64,000 nt of DNA, taken from assembly GCA_032027165.1 (NCBI GenBank), contig JAVSMO010000001.1, positions 2,100,181-2,164,180 on the forward strand. Direction: 5' to 3'. The translations under genes were made by a program, and so were the position numbers. Positions 38,923 to 49,191 of the stretch are shown one piece after another; the first letter of the stretch is position 1, and each line of letters opens with the position of its first letter. Source of the DNA: Denitratisoma sp. (GTDB lineage: Bacteria > Pseudomonadota > Gammaproteobacteria > Burkholderiales > Rhodocyclaceae). The notes under the pieces were generated by a model. The model made no database searches. It was given only the letters and a program-made list of their open reading frames with translations, and was not told the origin of the DNA.

Positions 38923-39357
38923 ATGGCAGCGCGTTCTCTAGACGCTTACCTGAATTCCGCCGACGGTCTGGCGCGTCTGTCGGCGCACGCCGGGCGGCTG
39001 GTCAAACTGCAGCGCGTTTTCGAGGAAATCGCGCCTCCCTATCTGGCTACGTCATGCCGCGTAGCCAACTACAAACTGGGGAAGGTTGTTATCCACGCCG
39101 ATTCCGGCGCAGTCGCCGCCAAGCTGAGGCAGATGATCCCGAGCCTTGTCGGCGAATTTTCTTTAGAGGGCTCAGAGGTTACCGAAATACAGGTCAAAGT
39201 GCAACCAAGCCATGCTGCACCGCAACATAACAAGCCCGTTCTGCCCAGTGTCGTCGGGGCATCGGCAAAATCGGATTTGCACCGTCTGGCTGAGCAGCTG
39301 CCGGAGGATTCGCCACTGAAAGCGGCACTGGAACGGCTGGTCAAACGCAGCCGCTGA
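38923..39357 (+). CDS. DUF721/DciA-family protein
   Basis: This 144-residue protein is dominated by a DUF721 domain (about 20-110: LQRVFEEIAPPYLATSCRVANYK, LVIHADSG-like VVIHADSGAVAAKLRQMIP). The family includes DciA, the ancestral loader of the replicative helicase DnaB. This member is shorter and less typical, so a DciA role is only likely, not shown. It is the one plus-strand gene within an otherwise minus-strand run from mraZ to argJ. Confidence 0.72.
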   Translation: MAARSLDAYLNSADGLARLSAHAGRLVKLQRVFEEIAPPYLATSCRVANYKLGKVVIHADSGAVAAKLRQMIPSLVGEFSLEGSEVTEIQVKVQPSHAAPQHNKPVLPSVVGASAKSDLHRLAEQLPEDSPLKAALERLVKRSR

Positions 39358-39364
39358 CGACTGG

Positions 39365-39547
39365 CTACAGAACAATCACCCGTTCGAGGAACATCAGCGC
39401 CAGAACGACCAGGGCAAAAAGCGCGGAATACTTCGCCACCTGCCAGGAAAGGCGCAGGTAGCGTCGGTCACGGGTAAACAGAAAGGCGACGATGCCGGCG
39501 CCGACGGTGATCGCCACCAGGACACCAACGATCCTCAGCAACAGCAT
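39365..39547 (-). CDS. Small two-helix membrane protein, unknown function
   Basis: This 60-residue protein has two hydrophobic helices (LLLRIVGVLVAITVGAGIVAF and KYSALFALVVLALMFLERV) joined by a charged loop (TRDRRYLRLSWQ). I do not recognise a named family beyond short conserved betaproteobacterial proteins next to lpxC. It lies six bases after lpxC and converges with the DciA-like gene. Confidence 0.7.
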   Translation of the reverse strand: MLLLRIVGVLVAITVGAGIVAFLFTRDRRYLRLSWQVAKYSALFALVVLALMFLERVIVL

Positions 39548-39553
39548 AGGGGC

Positions 39554-40468
39554 TTAAGCGGGCTGCGTGAATAGCCGGGCAACCGACGCCGGGGCTTCCT
39601 CGATTCGCTCGAAGCTCACCATCTCCCAGGCCGCCTCGTCTGCCAACAGCGCGCGCAGCAGCTTGTTGTTGAGGGCGTGACCGGACTTATGCGCGGAGAA
39701 GGCGCCGAGCAGCGGGTGTCCGAGCAGGTAAAGGTCGCCCACCGCGTCCAAAACCTTGTGCTTGACGAACTCGTCGCCGTAACGCAGTCCGTCGGAGTTG
39801 AGCACGCGATACTCGTCCATCACGATGGCATTTTCCATGCTGCCGCCGAGCGCAAGGCCCTGCGCGCGCATGTGCTCGACATCCTGCATGAAGCCGAAGG
39901 TGCGGGCACGTGCCACTTCCCGCACGTAGGAATGCTCGGCGAAATCCACGGTCACGCTCGGCTTCGATTTGTCGAAGACCGGATGGCTGAAGACGATGGA
40001 AAAGGTCAGTCGGAAGCCGTCGTAGGGGGCAAGCTCGGCCCATTTGTCGCCGTCCTCGACACGAACTGACTTCTTCACCCGGATGAACTTCTTGGCGGCC
40101 TTCTGCTCCTCGATGCCGGCCGACTGGATGAGGAAGACGAAGGGCGCCGCGCTGCCGTCCATGATGGGGATCTCGGCGGCATCCACGTCCACCCAGGCGT
40201 TGTCGATGCCGAGGCCGGAGAGGGCCGACATGAGGTGCTCCACCGTGGCGACCTTGACGCCGTCACGCTCCAGGCAGGAGGCCAGGCGGGTGTCGCCGAC
40301 GGCGAAGGGGTCGGCGCGCAACTCCACCGGCGGGTCGAGGTCGACGCGGCGGAAGACGATGCCGGTGTCGGGCGCCGCCGGACGCAGGGTCATGGTGACC
40401 TTGACCCCGGAATGGAGCCCGACGCCGGTGGCGCGGATCAGCGATTTCAGCGTGCGCTGCTGCAGCAT
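39554..40468 (-). CDS. lpxC: UDP-3-O-acyl-N-acetylglucosamine deacetylase
   Basis: This 304-residue zinc enzyme carries out the committed step of lipid A synthesis. Zinc ligands are His78 (EHLMSAL), His237 and Asp241 ([10 protein letters not shown]); the catalytic His is in [11 protein letters not shown]. It begins [21 protein letters not shown]. It lies 88 bases downstream of ftsZ and closes the dcw cluster, as in enterics. Confidence 0.97.
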   Translation of the reverse strand: MLQQRTLKSLIRATGVGLHSGVKVTMTLRPAAPDTGIVFRRVDLDPPVELRADPFAVGDTRLASCLERDGVKVATVEHLMSALSGLGIDNAWVDVDAAEIPIMDGSAAPFVFLIQSAGIEEQKAAKKFIRVKKSVRVEDGDKWAELAPYDGFRLTFSIVFSHPVFDKSKPSVTVDFAEHSYVREVARARTFGFMQDVEHMRAQGLALGGSMENAIVMDEYRVLNSDGLRYGDEFVKHKVLDAVGDLYLLGHPLLGAFSAHKSGHALNNKLLRALLADEAAWEMVSFERIEEAPASVARLFTQPA

Positions 40469-40495
40469 GACGGTAACGCTATGACAAAGAGGCGA

Positions 40496-40504
40496 ATTTT
40501 ACCA
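40496..40504 (-). promoter_or_regulatory. Extended -10 element upstream of lpxC
   Basis: TGGTAAAAT about 28 bases before the lpxC ATG. It is identical to the element before secA, which suggests lpxC can be transcribed apart from ftsZ. Confidence 0.4.
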
Positions 40505-40556
40505 TAGCAGGGAGCGCCTGCCGCCACATTGCACACGCTCGCGCCGATCCAACGCA

Positions 40557-41714
40557 TCAGTCCGCCTGCTTCCGGAGGAAAGCGGGAATGTCGAGTTTGT
40601 CCACCCCGCTGGCGGCCATCGCCTCGACGGTGGCGTGGCGGCGACCGCTGCGGATCACCGCCGGCACCTCCAGCTCGCCGTAGTTGATGGTCTCGATGAT
40701 CGCCGCATTGTCGGTGCCGGTCTTCTGCGCCACCACCTCGATGCGCGGCCTGAACTGCTGGGCGGCAGCAGCCGCACCCAGGCCGGTCGCCACCACGGTG
40801 ACGCGCAGGTTGTCCTCCATGGCATCGTCAAAGACGGTGCCGAAGATGATGTGGGCATCTTCTGCGGCATAGGCGCGGATGGTGTTCATCACCTCGCGCA
40901 CTTCCTTCATGCCGAGGTTGCTGTTGGCGGAGATGTTCACCAGCACGCCGCGCGCACCGGACAGCTCGATGCCCTCGAGCAGCGGGCTGGCCACGGCCTG
41001 CTCGGCGGCAAGCCGGGCGCGGTCCATGCCGGAGGCCACCGCCGATCCCATCATGGCCTTGCCCATCTCGCCCATCACCGTGCGCACGTCCTCGAAATCG
41101 ACGTTCACCAGGCCCGGCACGTTGATGATCTCGGCGATGCCGCCGACGGCGTTGCGCAGCACGTTGTCCGCCGTCTTGAAGGCGGCAATCATGCTGATGT
41201 CCTCGCCCAGCACCTCGGTCAGACGCTCGTTGAGGATGACGATGAGGGAATCCACATGGCGCGACAGTTCGGCCAGCCCCTCCTCGGCTACCTTCATGCG
41301 CTTGGCGTTCTCGAACTCGAAGGGCTTGGTCACCACCGCAACGGTGAGGATGCCCAGCTCGCGCGCCACCTCGGCGACGATCGGTGCCGCGCCGGTGCCG
41401 GTGCCGCCGCCCATGCCGGCCGTGATGAAGGCCATGTGGGCGCCGCGCAGGGCGTCGGCGATGCGCTCGCGCTCAACGTCGGCCAGGGCGCGGGCCTTCT
41501 CCGGCTTGCCGCCGGCGCCCAGGCCCGGGCCGAACTGCAGCTTCTGATGCGCATCGCTGCGGTTGAGCGCCTGGGCGTCGGTGTTGGCGCAGATGAACTC
41601 CACGCCCTGCACGCCTTCCCGGATCATGTGGTCGACGGCATTGCCGCCGGCGCCGCCGACGCCGACCACCTTGATGACCGTGCCGTTCGGTTCCTTGTCG
41701 ATGATTTCAAACAT
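40557..41714 (-). CDS. ftsZ: Cell division GTPase FtsZ
   Basis: This 385-residue tubulin homologue forms the Z-ring. The GTP-binding signature GGGTGTGAAP, N-terminal VGVGGAGGNAVDHMI and the T7 loop (FADVR-like NVDFEDVRTVMGEMGKAMMG) are intact. The C-terminal peptide LDIPAFLRKQAD, which binds FtsA and ZipA, is present after a short linker. It lies 42 bases after ftsA with its own ribosome-binding site (AAGGAGGC). Confidence 0.98.
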   Translation of the reverse strand: MFEIIDKEPNGTVIKVVGVGGAGGNAVDHMIREGVQGVEFICANTDAQALNRSDAHQKLQFGPGLGAGGKPEKARALADVERERIADALRGAHMAFITAGMGGGTGTGAAPIVAEVARELGILTVAVVTKPFEFENAKRMKVAEEGLAELSRHVDSLIVILNERLTEVLGEDISMIAAFKTADNVLRNAVGGIAEIINVPGLVNVDFEDVRTVMGEMGKAMMGSAVASGMDRARLAAEQAVASPLLEGIELSGARGVLVNISANSNLGMKEVREVMNTIRAYAAEDAHIIFGTVFDDAMEDNLRVTVVATGLGAAAAAQQFRPRIEVVAQKTGTDNAAIIETINYGELEVPAVIRSGRRHATVEAMAASGVDKLDIPAFLRKQAD

Positions 41715-41756
41715 GCTCGCCTCCTTGTAGTAACGACTGCAAAACGAAAAACAACC

Positions 41757-42989
41757 TCAAAAATTCTTCTCGAACCACGACTTCATGTTGCCCAGCACCT
41801 GCTTGAAGGTGCGCGTCTGGTGCGCCTGGATGCCGCGCTTCTTCTGCGCCATGCCCTCCAGCAGCAGGCCCATGGCGGTGGCGTAGCGCGGATGCTGCAC
41901 CACCTCGGCCAGGCTGCCCGAATACTTCGGGATGCCCAGCCGCACCGGCATGTGGAAAATCTCCTCGCCCAGTTCGACCATGCCGAGCATCACCGAGCTG
42001 CCGCCGGTGAGGACGATGCCCGAGGAGAGCAGTTCCTGGTAGCCGCTGCGCCGCAGCTCGGACTGGATCAGTTCGTAGAGTTCGGTGACGCGCGGCTCGA
42101 TGACGTCGGCCAGCGCCTGCCTTGAGAGGCGGCGCGGCCCGCGCTCGCCGATGCCGGGCACCTCGAACATTTCTTCCGGGTCGGCCAGCTGCTGCAGGGC
42201 GACGCCGTAATGGACCTTGATCTCCTCCGCTTCGGTCGTCGGTGTGCGCAGGGCGTGGGCGATGTCGTTGGTGATCTGGTCGCCGGCGACCGGGATCACC
42301 GCCGTGTGGCGGATGGCCCCCTGGGTAAACACGGCGATGTCGGTGGTGCCGCCGCCGATGTCGACCAGGCAGACGCCCAGTTCCTTCTCGTCCTCGGTCA
42401 GCACGGCATAGCTGGAGGCGAGCGGCTGCAGCACCAGGTCGATCACTTCGAGGCCGCAGCGGCGCACGCACTTGACGATGTTCTGCGCCGCCGACACGGC
42501 GCCGGTGACGATGTGCGTCTTCACCTCGAGTCGCACGCCGCTCATGCCGATCGGCTCGCGCACGCCGTCCTGGCCGTCGACGATGAACTCCTGTGTCAGG
42601 ATGTGCAGGATCTGCTGGTCGGAGGGGATCGGCATGGCACGGGCCGTCTCGATGACGCGGTCGACGTCCATCGGCGAGACTTCCTTGTCCTTGATCGCCA
42701 CCATGCCGTTCGAGTTGAAGCTCTTGATGTGGCTGCCGGCAATGCCGGTATAGACCTCCTTCACCTTGCAGTCGGCCATCAGTTCGACTTCCTGCACCAC
42801 GCGCGAGATGGCATTCACCGTCGCCTCGATGTTGACCACCACGCCCTTCTTCAGGCCGCGCGATTCCTGGTGGCTGCCCAGGCCGAGAATTTCCAGTCGT
42901 CCCTCCGGCGTCAGCTCGGCCACGATGGCGACGATCTTCGAGGTGCCGATGTCGAGTCCGACGATCAGGTTCTTCACTTCCTTGCTCAT
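41757..42989 (-). CDS. ftsA: Cell division protein FtsA
   Basis: This 410-residue actin-like ATPase tethers FtsZ to the membrane. It begins with VGLDIGTSKIVAIVAE and has VDIGGGTTDIAVF and GIVLTGGSSVMLGM for nucleotide binding. The C-terminal amphipathic helix is MKSWFEKNF. Its ATG overlaps the ftsQ stop by four bases. Confidence 0.97.
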   Translation of the reverse strand: MSKEVKNLIVGLDIGTSKIVAIVAELTPEGRLEILGLGSHQESRGLKKGVVVNIEATVNAISRVVQEVELMADCKVKEVYTGIAGSHIKSFNSNGMVAIKDKEVSPMDVDRVIETARAMPIPSDQQILHILTQEFIVDGQDGVREPIGMSGVRLEVKTHIVTGAVSAAQNIVKCVRRCGLEVIDLVLQPLASSYAVLTEDEKELGVCLVDIGGGTTDIAVFTQGAIRHTAVIPVAGDQITNDIAHALRTPTTEAEEIKVHYGVALQQLADPEEMFEVPGIGERGPRRLSRQALADVIEPRVTELYELIQSELRRSGYQELLSSGIVLTGGSSVMLGMVELGEEIFHMPVRLGIPKYSGSLAEVVQHPRYATAMGLLLEGMAQKKRGIQAHQTRTFKQVLGNMKSWFEKNF

Positions 42990-43765
42990 CTCTTCCCTTC
43001 CCCTGCCCTCGCCACCCGCATCGCGAAGCCGTTCGGATAGCGCAAATCGATGACGTCGGCGCGCGCCTTGAGTCGCTCCGTCGCCTGGTGGTAAACCGCG
43101 GTGAAGCGCTGCACCCGCTCATTGACACGCGATTTCGCCTGGTCGCGCCCGAGATCCAGCAGCACGCCGTCGTCGAGCCGCAGCTGCCAGGCCTGGCGCG
43201 GGCTGAGGGCGAGGCTGTGCGGACGTCGTCCGATCGGCTCGAGCAGCGGGATCAGCTCCTGGTAGCGGTCGAGGATTTGCGGTGCCGTCCCCTCCGGGCC
43301 GACGAACAGCGGCAGCCTGGCGTTGCTGGCGGCGGCAAAGACTTCGCCCTCGCGATTGACCAGGCGGGCCTCGGCGCCGTCGGCCTGCTTCCAGCGCGCC
43401 ACGGCGACATGTTCCTCGATGACCAGCTCGAGGTCGTCCGGCCAGCGCCGCCGCACCTCGGCCTTGCGCACCCAGGGCAGCTTCTCGAGGGCGGCGCGCA
43501 CCGCATCGAGGTTCACGGTAAAGAAATTGCCGGCCACCGCATTGCGCGCGGCGTATTCCACCTGTGTCGGCGTCACTTCCTGCAGCGGTCCGGCAACGGT
43601 CACCGCACGCAGCGGGAAGAACGGCAGGCGCGCCACCGCCAGCGTGGCGGCATAGCCCAGCGCCAGCGCAGCGGCGAAGAACAGCAGGTCGGCGATCAGG
43701 TTCATCAGCTGCGGCCTGTCCCAGAATCCGGTGTTGTCATTCGTTTTTCTCTTTGCCTTAGCCAA
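42986..43765 (-). CDS. ftsQ: Cell division protein FtsQ
   Basis: This 259-residue bitopic protein has a cytoplasmic tail, one membrane helix (about 24-46), a POTRA domain ([25 protein letters not shown]) and the FtsQ beta domain with [19 protein letters not shown]. It links early and late divisome proteins through FtsB/FtsL. It overlaps ddlB by eight bases and ftsA by four. Confidence 0.95.
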   Translation of the reverse strand: MAKAKRKTNDNTGFWDRPQLMNLIADLLFFAAALALGYAATLAVARLPFFPLRAVTVAGPLQEVTPTQVEYAARNAVAGNFFTVNLDAVRAALEKLPWVRKAEVRRRWPDDLELVIEEHVAVARWKQADGAEARLVNREGEVFAAASNARLPLFVGPEGTAPQILDRYQELIPLLEPIGRRPHSLALSPRQAWQLRLDDGVLLDLGRDQAKSRVNERVQRFTAVYHQATERLKARADVIDLRYPNGFAMRVARAGEGKR

Positions 43766-44672
43766 GCGTTGCCTGCTCCAGGATCTTCACGCACAACGTC
43801 TCGAAATCGATGCCGACGGCGCGCGCCGCCATCGGCACCAGCGAATGTCCCGTCATGCCCGGCGAGGTGTTCATCTCCAGCAGCCAGGGCTTGCCGGCGG
43901 CATCCAGGATCAGGTCGGCGCGGCCCCAGCCGCGGCAGTCGAGCAGCTGCGCTGCTTCCATCACCAGGGCCTGGATCGTTTCCTCGGCCGATTCAGGCAG
44001 GCCGCTCGGGCAGAAATATTTCGTCTCGTCGCTGAAATACTTGTTCTGCCAGTCGTAGTTCCCGCCCGGCGCGACGATGCGCACCAGCGGCAGGGCCTGG
44101 TCACCGAGGAAGGCGGCCGTCAGCTCCTCGCCCGCGATGAACTGCTCGGCGATCACCAGCGGGTCGTGTTTCACGGCCGCTTCGTAGGCCGCACACAGGT
44201 CGGCCGCGCGCGTCACCTTGGTGGCGCCGACGCTGGAGCCCTCGCGCGCCGGCTTGACGAACAGCGGCAGGCCCAATTCGTCGGCCACGGCATGCCAGTC
44301 GGTGTCGGCCCTGAGGAGGTGCCAGGCCGGCGTCGGCAGCTGGCTGGCATGCCAGACCATCTTGGTGCGCCACTTGTCCATGGAAAGCGCCGAGGCCATC
44401 ACGCCGCTGCCGGTGTAGGGAATGCCCATCAGTTCGAGTGCGCCCTGCACCGTACCGTCCTCGCCGCCGCGGCCGTGCAGGGCGATGAAGGCGCGCTGGA
44501 AGCCGGCCTCCCTCAGCGTCCACAGCTGCCGCTCGGCCGGATCGAAGGCGTGCGCGTCGACGCCGCGCTTCTGCAATGCCGCCAGCACGGCGCTTCCCGA
44601 CATCAGCGAAATCTCGCGCTCGGCCGACGCGCCGCCCATCAATACCGCCACTTTTCCGAATTGCTTGCTCAC
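43758..44672 (-). CDS. ddlB: D-alanine--D-alanine ligase
   Basis: This 304-residue ATP-grasp ligase makes the D-Ala-D-Ala dipeptide for peptidoglycan. [30 protein letters not shown], and [16 protein letters not shown] are the family motifs. It overlaps murB by four bases. The order murC-murB-ddlB-ftsQ is standard. Confidence 0.97.
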   Translation of the reverse strand: MSKQFGKVAVLMGGASAEREISLMSGSAVLAALQKRGVDAHAFDPAERQLWTLREAGFQRAFIALHGRGGEDGTVQGALELMGIPYTGSGVMASALSMDKWRTKMVWHASQLPTPAWHLLRADTDWHAVADELGLPLFVKPAREGSSVGATKVTRAADLCAAYEAAVKHDPLVIAEQFIAGEELTAAFLGDQALPLVRIVAPGGNYDWQNKYFSDETKYFCPSGLPESAEETIQALVMEAAQLLDCRGWGRADLILDAAGKPWLLEMNTSPGMTGHSLVPMAARAVGIDFETLCVKILEQATLG

Positions 44673-45583
44673 GGCCTCTCTCCGACTATCCGCACTTCCC
44701 GCACCAGTTCGATGCCGAATCGCTCCTGCACGCCTGCCTGCACCTTCCCGATCAGCGCCTCGATGTCCGCCGCCGTGGCCCGGCGATCCGGATTCACGAT
44801 GAAATTCGCATGCTTCTCCGACACCCTCGCCCCGCCGACCTGCAGCCCCTTCAGCCCGGCCGCCTCGATCAGTCGCGCCGCATGGTCGCCCGGCGGGTTG
44901 CGGAAGACCGAGCCGGCGTTCGGCTGCTGCAGCGGCTGGCTGGCGATGCGCTTCTCCAGCAGCGCGCGGATGCGCGCGCGCGAGGCCGCACCCTCGCCTG
45001 CAGGCAGGCGGAACCAGGCGGCGGCGAACACCTCGTCGCTCGCGGCGCGCAGGCCGACATGGCGGTAGCCGATCTCGAAATCCTCGGCGCGGCGCTCGCT
45101 CAGCCTGCCGTGCCGATCCAGCATCAGCACGCGATCGACGATGGCCCAGGTCTCGCCGCCGTAGCAGCCGGCGTTCATCGCCAGGGCGCCGCCCACTGTG
45201 CCGGGAATGCCGGCGAGGAACTCCGCGCCGGCGAGGTCGCGGTTGGCGGCAAAGCGCGCCACCTTCGGGCTGGCGACGCCGGCCTCGGCATAGACGAGGC
45301 CATCGGCAAAAGTCAGCCTCCCCAGCACGGCGTGCAGGAACACCACCGTGCCATTGAAGCCGCCATCGCGCACCAGCAGGTTGCTGCCGAGGCCGACGAA
45401 CAGCAGCGGCTCGTCGATGCGGGTGGCGCGCAGGTAGGCGGCCAGATCGTCGAGGTCCGCCGGCAGGTAGGCGCGCGCCGCCGCGCCGCCGGCGCGCCAG
45501 GTGACGTGCCGCGCCATCGGCTCGTTGAACCGCAGTTCGCCGCGCAACCCGCTCTCCAGTCGCTTCAGTTCAGACATGTCCAT
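44669..45583 (-). CDS. murB: UDP-N-acetylenolpyruvoylglucosamine reductase
   Basis: This 304-residue type-I-like flavoenzyme reduces the enolpyruvyl group to give UDP-MurNAc. The FAD-binding segment is [17 protein letters not shown], followed by [20 protein letters not shown] and, near the end, [25 protein letters not shown]. It overlaps murC by 14 bases. The LTF of GRLTFADG is encoded by a dispersed-motif copy. Confidence 0.96.
   Translation of the reverse strand: MDMSELKRLESGLRGELRFNEPMARHVTWRAGGAAARAYLPADLDDLAAYLRATRIDEPLLFVGLGSNLLVRDGGFNGTVVFLHAVLGRLTFADGLVYAEAGVASPKVARFAANRDLAGAEFLAGIPGTVGGALAMNAGCYGGETWAIVDRVLMLDRHGRLSERRAEDFEIGYRHVGLRAASDEVFAAAWFRLPAGEGAASRARIRALLEKRIASQPLQQPNAGSVFRNPPGDHAARLIEAAGLKGLQVGGARVSEKHANFIVNPDRRATAADIEALIGKVQAGVQERFGIELVREVRIVGERP
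45309..45332 (+). repeat. Dispersed 24-base motif, copy in murB
   Basis: Left half AAAGTCAGCC and right half ACGGCG with TCCCCAGC between. Antisense to murB; encodes AVLGRLTF. Confidence 0.75.
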
Positions 45584-46961
45584 GCGCCAGCTTTCCCGGC
45601 ACGCCGCCGATCGATCCGGCGCCCATCGTCAGCACCACGTCGCCGTCGCGCGCCACGTTCAGTATCTGCTGCGGCATCTCGCCGATGTCCTCGACGAAGA
45701 TCGGCTCCAGGGCGCCGGTGACGCGGATCGCCCGCACCAGCGAGCGGCCGTCGGCGGCGACGATCGGCGCCTCGCCGGCCGGGTACACCTCGGCCAGCAG
45801 CAACAGGTCGACGGTCGTGAGCACCTTGACGAAATCCTCGAAGCAGTCGCGCGTGCGCGTGTATCGGTGCGGCTGGAAGGCCAGCACCAGGCGCCGGCCC
45901 GGGAAGGCGCCGCGCGCGGCCGCCAGCGTCGCCGCCATCTCCGCCGGATGGTGGCCGTAGTCGTCGATCAGGGTGAAATGGCCGCCGGCCTTGAGCGGAA
46001 TCTCGCCGTAACGCTGGAAGCGCCGGCCGACGCCCTTGAACTCCGCCAGCGCCTTGACGATGGCCGCGTCCGGCACGCCGACCTCGTCGGCCACGGCGAT
46101 CGCGGCCAGGGCGTTCTGCACGTTGTGCACGCCGGGCAGGTTGAGCACGATGTCGAGCTTCGGCGCGGAACCCGGCCGCAGCACCGAGAACTTCATCTGC
46201 GCCCCCTCGTGGCGGATGTTCACCGCGCGGATGTGGGCCGTCTCGGCGAGGCCGTAGCGCACGATCGGCTTGGAGACGGCGGGCATGATCTCGCGCAGGT
46301 TGCGGTCGTCCTCGCAGAGGATGGCGGCGCCGTAGAACGGCAGGTGCTGCAGGAAGTCGACGAAGGCCTGCTTGAGCCGGCCGAAGTCGTGGCCGTAGGT
46401 CTCCATGTGGTCGGCGTCGATGTTGGTCACCACGGCGATCACCGGCGCGAGGTGCAGGAAGGAGGCGTCGGACTCGTCGGCCTCGGCGACGATGAACTCG
46501 CCCGAGCCGAGACGGGCGTGCGCGCCGGCGCTGTTCAGCCGCCCGCCGATGACGAAAGTCGGATCGAAGCCGCCTTCGGCGAGCACGCTCGCCACCAGGC
46601 TGGTGGTGGTGGTCTTGCCGTGGGTGCCGGCCACGGCGATGCCCTGCTTGAGGCGCATCAGTTCGGCCAGCATCAGTGCGCGCGGCACGACGGGGATCTG
46701 CCGCGTGCGCGCCAGCAGCACTTCCGGGTTGTCGTCCTTGACGGCGGTGGACACCACCACGGCGTCGGCCTCGGCGATGTTCTCGCCGCGGTGGCCGATA
46801 TGCACCTGGGCGCCGAGGCCGGCCAGGCGCCGCGTCGCGGCGTTCTCGGCAAGGTCGGAACCGCTCACCTCGTAGCCGAGGTTCACCATCACCTCGGCGA
46901 TGCCGCTCATGCCGGAACCGCCGATGCCGACGAAGTGGATGCGGCGCACTTTATGCTTCAC
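45570..46961 (-). CDS. murC: UDP-N-acetylmuramate--L-alanine ligase
   Basis: This 463-residue Mur ligase adds L-Ala to UDP-MurNAc. It begins with [20 protein letters not shown]; the ATP loop is [12 protein letters not shown], followed by [10 protein letters not shown] and [14 protein letters not shown]. The start is GTG 46961, overlapping the murG stop as GTGA, with GGAGG seven bases upstream. The open frame extends far into murG without family-like sequence. Confidence 0.96.
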   Translation of the reverse strand: MKHKVRRIHFVGIGGSGMSGIAEVMVNLGYEVSGSDLAENAATRRLAGLGAQVHIGHRGENIAEADAVVVSTAVKDDNPEVLLARTRQIPVVPRALMLAELMRLKQGIAVAGTHGKTTTTSLVASVLAEGGFDPTFVIGGRLNSAGAHARLGSGEFIVAEADESDASFLHLAPVIAVVTNIDADHMETYGHDFGRLKQAFVDFLQHLPFYGAAILCEDDRNLREIMPAVSKPIVRYGLAETAHIRAVNIRHEGAQMKFSVLRPGSAPKLDIVLNLPGVHNVQNALAAIAVADEVGVPDAAIVKALAEFKGVGRRFQRYGEIPLKAGGHFTLIDDYGHHPAEMAATLAAARGAFPGRRLVLAFQPHRYTRTRDCFEDFVKVLTTVDLLLLAEVYPAGEAPIVAADGRSLVRAIRVTGALEPIFVEDIGEMPQQILNVARDGDVVLTMGAGSIGGVPGKLAHGHV

Positions 46962-48016
46962 TTGGCCGCCTCCATGCACACTTCCGCCACGGCCCGGGTC
47001 GCTTCGGGTTTGGCCTGCGCACGCGCCTTCTCGGCCATCGCCGCCAGCCGCTCGCGCGTCAGTTCGCGCAGCAGTCCGGCGAGTTTTTCCGGCGTGAGCT
47101 CCGGCTGCGGCAGCAGGATCGCCGCGCCGGCCTCGGCGAGGAAGCGCGCGTTGCCGGTCTGGTGGTCGTCCACGGCATGCGGGAAGGGCACCAGCACGCT
47201 GGCGACGCCGGCGGCGGACAGCTCGGCGACGGTGAGCGCGCCGGCGCGGCAGACCACCAAGTCGGCGGCGGCATAGCGCGCCGCCATGTCGTCGATGAAG
47301 CCGAGCAGTTCCGCCTCCACCCCGGCCACCGCGTAGGCGGCGCGCAGCGCGTCGATCTGCTTCGCGCCGGACTGGTGCGTCACGCGCGGCCGCTCGCCGG
47401 CGGGAATCAAAGTCAGTGCCCGCGGCACGGCGTCGTTGAGGGCCTGGGCGCCGAGGCTGCCGCCCACCACCAGCACGTTGAGCGGACCGCTGCGGGCGGC
47501 GTAGCGCTGCGCCGGCGCAGGCAGGCCGGCGATCTCGGCGCGTACCGGATTGCCGGTCCACTCGCCCTGCTTCAGCACATTCGGAAAGCCGCTGAGAACT
47601 CGGTCGGCAACGCCGGCCAGCACGCGGTTGGCCAAGCCGGCCACCGAATTCTGCTCATGCACCACCAGCGGCCGCCCGGTCAGCGCCGCCATCATGCCGC
47701 CGGGGAAGGTGACATAGCCGCCCATGCCGAGCACCACGTTCGGCTTGACGCGCGAGAGCTGGCGCAAAGCTTGCCAGAAGGCGCGCAGCAGGCTCACCGG
47801 CAGCAGCAGCTTGCGCAGCAGGCCCTTGCCGCGCAGCGCCTTGATGCGCACCCAGGCCATCTCGTAGCCGCGCGTCGGCACCAGCTTCGCTTCCATGCCC
47901 TCCGGATTGCCCATCCAGACGATGCGCCAGCCGCGCTCATGCAGGTAGTCCGCCACCGCAAGCCCGGGGAACACATGCCCGCCCGTGCCGCCGGCCATGA
48001 CGAGAATCGTCTTCAT
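46958..48016 (-). CDS. murG: Lipid II synthase MurG (GlcNAc transferase)
   Basis: This 352-residue GT28 enzyme adds GlcNAc to lipid I at the inner face of the membrane. [37 protein letters not shown] and [11 protein letters not shown] are the family motifs. It overlaps ftsW (ATGA) and murC (GTGA) by four bases each. Confidence 0.97.
   Translation of the reverse strand: MKTILVMAGGTGGHVFPGLAVADYLHERGWRIVWMGNPEGMEAKLVPTRGYEMAWVRIKALRGKGLLRKLLLPVSLLRAFWQALRQLSRVKPNVVLGMGGYVTFPGGMMAALTGRPLVVHEQNSVAGLANRVLAGVADRVLSGFPNVLKQGEWTGNPVRAEIAGLPAPAQRYAARSGPLNVLVVGGSLGAQALNDAVPRALTLIPAGERPRVTHQSGAKQIDALRAAYAVAGVEAELLGFIDDMAARYAAADLVVCRAGALTVAELSAAGVASVLVPFPHAVDDHQTGNARFLAEAGAAILLPQPELTPEKLAGLLRELTRERLAAMAEKARAQAKPEATRAVAEVCMEAAK
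47409..47432 (+). repeat. Dispersed 24-base motif, copy in murG
   Basis: Left half AAAGTCAGTG (one mismatch), right half ACGGCG exact. Antisense to murG; encodes AVPRALTL. Confidence 0.7.
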
Positions 48017-49191
48017 GCCGGTTGCCCCCGCATCAAGGCTCGATTCTCATAGTCGACGCGCAGCAGGATGGCGAGCGCCACGCAATTCGCCAGAATGCCC
48101 GAGCCGCCGAAGCTCATCAGCGGCAGGGTCAGGCCCTTGGTTGGCAGCAGGCCCATGTTGACGCCCATGTTGATGAAGGCCTGCACGCCGATCCAGATGC
48201 CGATGCCCTGCGCCACCAGTCCGCCGTAGGCGCGCTCGAGCAGCAGGGCCTGGCGGCCGATGGCGAAGGCGCGCTGGACAAGGAGGCCGAACAGCACGAT
48301 CACCGCCAGCACGCCGACGAGGCCCAACTCCTCGGCGATCACCGCCAGCAGGAAGTCGGTGTGCGCCTCCGGCAGGTAGAACAGCTTCTCGACGCTCGCT
48401 CCCAACCCGACGCCGAACCACTCGCCGCGGCCGAAGGCGATCAGCGCGTGCGAGAGCTGGTAGCCCTTGCCGTAGGCGTCCGACCACGGGTCCATGAAGC
48501 CGAAGATGCGCTCGCGCCGGTAGGGCGAGGTCCAGATCAGCGCGACGAAGGCCAGGGCCAGGAAGAGGAACAGCAGGGTGAACAGCCGCGCGTTGATGCC
48601 GCCGAGGAAGAGGATGCCCATGGCGATGCAGATGATGACGACGAAGGCGCCGAAATCCGGCTCGCGCAGCAGCAGGCCGCCGACCAGCGCCATGACCAGC
48701 GCCATCGGCACGAAGCCGCGGCGGAAGCTGCCCATGTCGGCGAGCTTGCGCACCGTGTAGTCGGCGGCATACAGTACGGCGAACAGCTTCATCAGCTCGG
48801 AGGGCTGCAGGTTGACCAGGCCGAGCGGCAGCCAGCGCCGCGCGCCGTTGACCTCGCGCCCGATGAACGGCACCAGCACCACCACCAGCAGTGCCACGCC
48901 GAGGAGGAACAGCCAGGGCGCGCCCTGCTGCCAGACGCGCAGCGGCACCTGGAACACCACCACCGCGGCGATCAGTCCGATGACCAGGAAGACGCTGTGG
49001 CGGATCAGGAAATAGGCCGGCTGGTGGCCGGTGAAGCGGCTGCCCTCGGCGGTGGCGATGGAGGCCGAGTACACCATCACCAGCCCGAACAGCAGCAGCG
49101 CCAGGGCCGGCCACAGCAGCATGGGATCCAGCTCCTGCGGCTGGGCCGGGCTGCCGGCGCGATACCGATGCAAGGTCTGGCTGGCGCTCAC
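48013..49191 (-). CDS. ftsW: SEDS peptidoglycan polymerase FtsW
   Basis: This 392-residue integral membrane protein has about ten helices and polymerises septal glycan strands with FtsI. SEDS signatures include [43 protein letters not shown] and [11 protein letters not shown]. Placement between murD and murG favours FtsW over RodA. Four-base overlaps on both sides. Confidence 0.96.
   Translation of the reverse strand: MSASQTLHRYRAGSPAQPQELDPMLLWPALALLLFGLVMVYSASIATAEGSRFTGHQPAYFLIRHSVFLVIGLIAAVVVFQVPLRVWQQGAPWLFLLGVALLVVVLVPFIGREVNGARRWLPLGLVNLQPSELMKLFAVLYAADYTVRKLADMGSFRRGFVPMALVMALVGGLLLREPDFGAFVVIICIAMGILFLGGINARLFTLLFLFLALAFVALIWTSPYRRERIFGFMDPWSDAYGKGYQLSHALIAFGRGEWFGVGLGASVEKLFYLPEAHTDFLLAVIAEELGLVGVLAVIVLFGLLVQRAFAIGRQALLLERAYGGLVAQGIGIWIGVQAFINMGVNMGLLPTKGLTLPLMSFGGSGILANCVALAILLRVDYENRALMRGQPA

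Noticed and set aside
39990-40073. Two partial motif matches in lpxC (AAAAGGTCAGTC and GAAGTCAGTT)
   Set aside because: One has an inserted base and the other lacks the right half at the correct spacing, so I left them out of the count.
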